In this document: positions 9,331 through 9,612 of the stretch, piece after piece | How positions within the stretch are numbered: position 1 is the stretch's first letter | How the letters are laid out: each line of letters starts with the position of its first letter | NCBI GenBank assembly: GCA_023414975.1 | Contig: JAEZMI010000029.1 | Location: 1 to 9,612 of the forward strand | Direction of reading: 5' to 3' | Source of the DNA: Pseudomonadota bacterium | Lineage (GTDB): Bacteria > Pseudomonadota > Alphaproteobacteria > Rhizobiales > Xanthobacteraceae | Length of the DNA stretch: 9,612 nt | Notes under the pieces: model-generated | Databases searched by the model: none | What the model saw: the letters and a program-made list of their open reading frames with translations, nothing else | Told to the model about the DNA's origin: nothing | Position numbers and translations under genes: made by a program

Positions 9331-9421
9331 GGACGAATCCTCTCGGGCAGCTTCTGCCGTTTCGTCATGCTGCGCGGGGAAGGCGGCAGCGGCAAGGCCG
9401 CAGCTGTGACGGCCGTGCGGC

Positions 9422-9612
9422 TCAGGCGGCCGCCATCGCGACCGGCAGAACCTCGCCCGCCCGCGCGGCGCGCCCGCCGATGCTCGCCACCAGACGACAA
9501 TCGAGCGGCTGTCCGGTCGAAAAAAGGCGCAGCGGCGCGGGGCTGGCCGCGAACGCGGTGGGCCCCAGCAGCGCGGCAAGGCGCCGCGCGATGGCGGGCG
9601 CCGGGTCGATCC
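9422..9612 (-). CDS. murI: Probable glutamate racemase, C-terminal end (partial)
   Basis: The window's right edge cuts this minus-strand gene; 62 codons and the stop at 9422-9424 are present. The visible part begins IDPAPAIARRLAALLGP and continues to PLRLFSTGQPLDCR and a short tail ending VAMAAA. An (I/V)D-x-(A/P/G)-xAIARR-xxxLL block followed by an (F)xTG-(D/Q)P strand is the usual C-terminal end of glutamate racemase, which makes D-glutamate for peptidoglycan. The catalytic cysteines are outside the window, so the call rests on the tail alone. The conserved partnership with a cell-wall enzyme next door and rpsD nearby supports it. It may be co-transcribed with the transglycosylase gene. Confidence 0.6.
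   Translation of the reverse strand, partial: IDPAPAIARRLAALLGPTAFAASPAPLRLFSTGQPLDCRLVASIGGRAARAGEVLPVAMAAA

Noticed and set aside
9425..9579. Longer N-terminus for the transglycosylase, extending its frame to 9579
   Set aside because: The extension is Arg/Pro-rich, overlaps the racemase frame and would bury the export signal. The ribosome site before the GTG at 9330 explains the start.

Overview
This is a chromosomal segment of a GC-rich alphaproteobacterium, most likely of the order Hyphomicrobiales (Rhizobiales). The family is a guess; something near Xanthobacteraceae would fit. The basis is protein character: a DUF1476/zeta-type F1-ATPase inhibitor, a small-type PurL working with separate PurS and PurQ, a BolA-CGFS glutaredoxin pair, a GcvA-like LysR regulator and a cysteine-free ribosomal protein S4. 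Strong G/C preference at third codon positions agrees.

Left part (1-5923). A short minus-strand gene for the ATP synthase inhibitor zeta (158-481) is divergent from a plus-strand purine cluster, with a 359-bp gap between them. The cluster runs purC (841-1617), purS (1755-1997), an uncharacterised small helical protein (2030-2266), purQ (2263-2961) and purL (3017-5227). PurS, PurQ and PurL together form FGAM synthase (step 4 of IMP synthesis) and PurC catalyses the SAICAR step. bolA (13 bp after purL) and grxD follow closely; their products are expected to form a [2Fe-2S] BolA-glutaredoxin complex. A strong intrinsic terminator closes the cluster at about 5923. A second terminator-like hairpin lies inside it, between purC and purS.

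Right part (5921-9612). Everything recognisable is on the minus strand. In transcription order it holds the 3' end of a probable glutamate racemase gene (9612-9422), a secreted MltB-type lytic transglycosylase with a peptidoglycan-binding tail (9330-8047), rpsD with its own good sigma70-type promoter, a structured leader of about 145 nt and an intrinsic terminator (7815-7198), and a LysR-family regulator (6820-5921). The 378-bp stretch upstream of the regulator holds an 8-bp inverted repeat and one weak open frame, but no recognisable gene.

The window is mostly conserved core genome. I see no mobile element, CRISPR array, tRNA or defence system. The points most worth a second look are the unknown ORF translationally coupled to purQ, the purC-purS terminator-like element and the rpsD leader. 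None of these amounts to a demonstrated new system.
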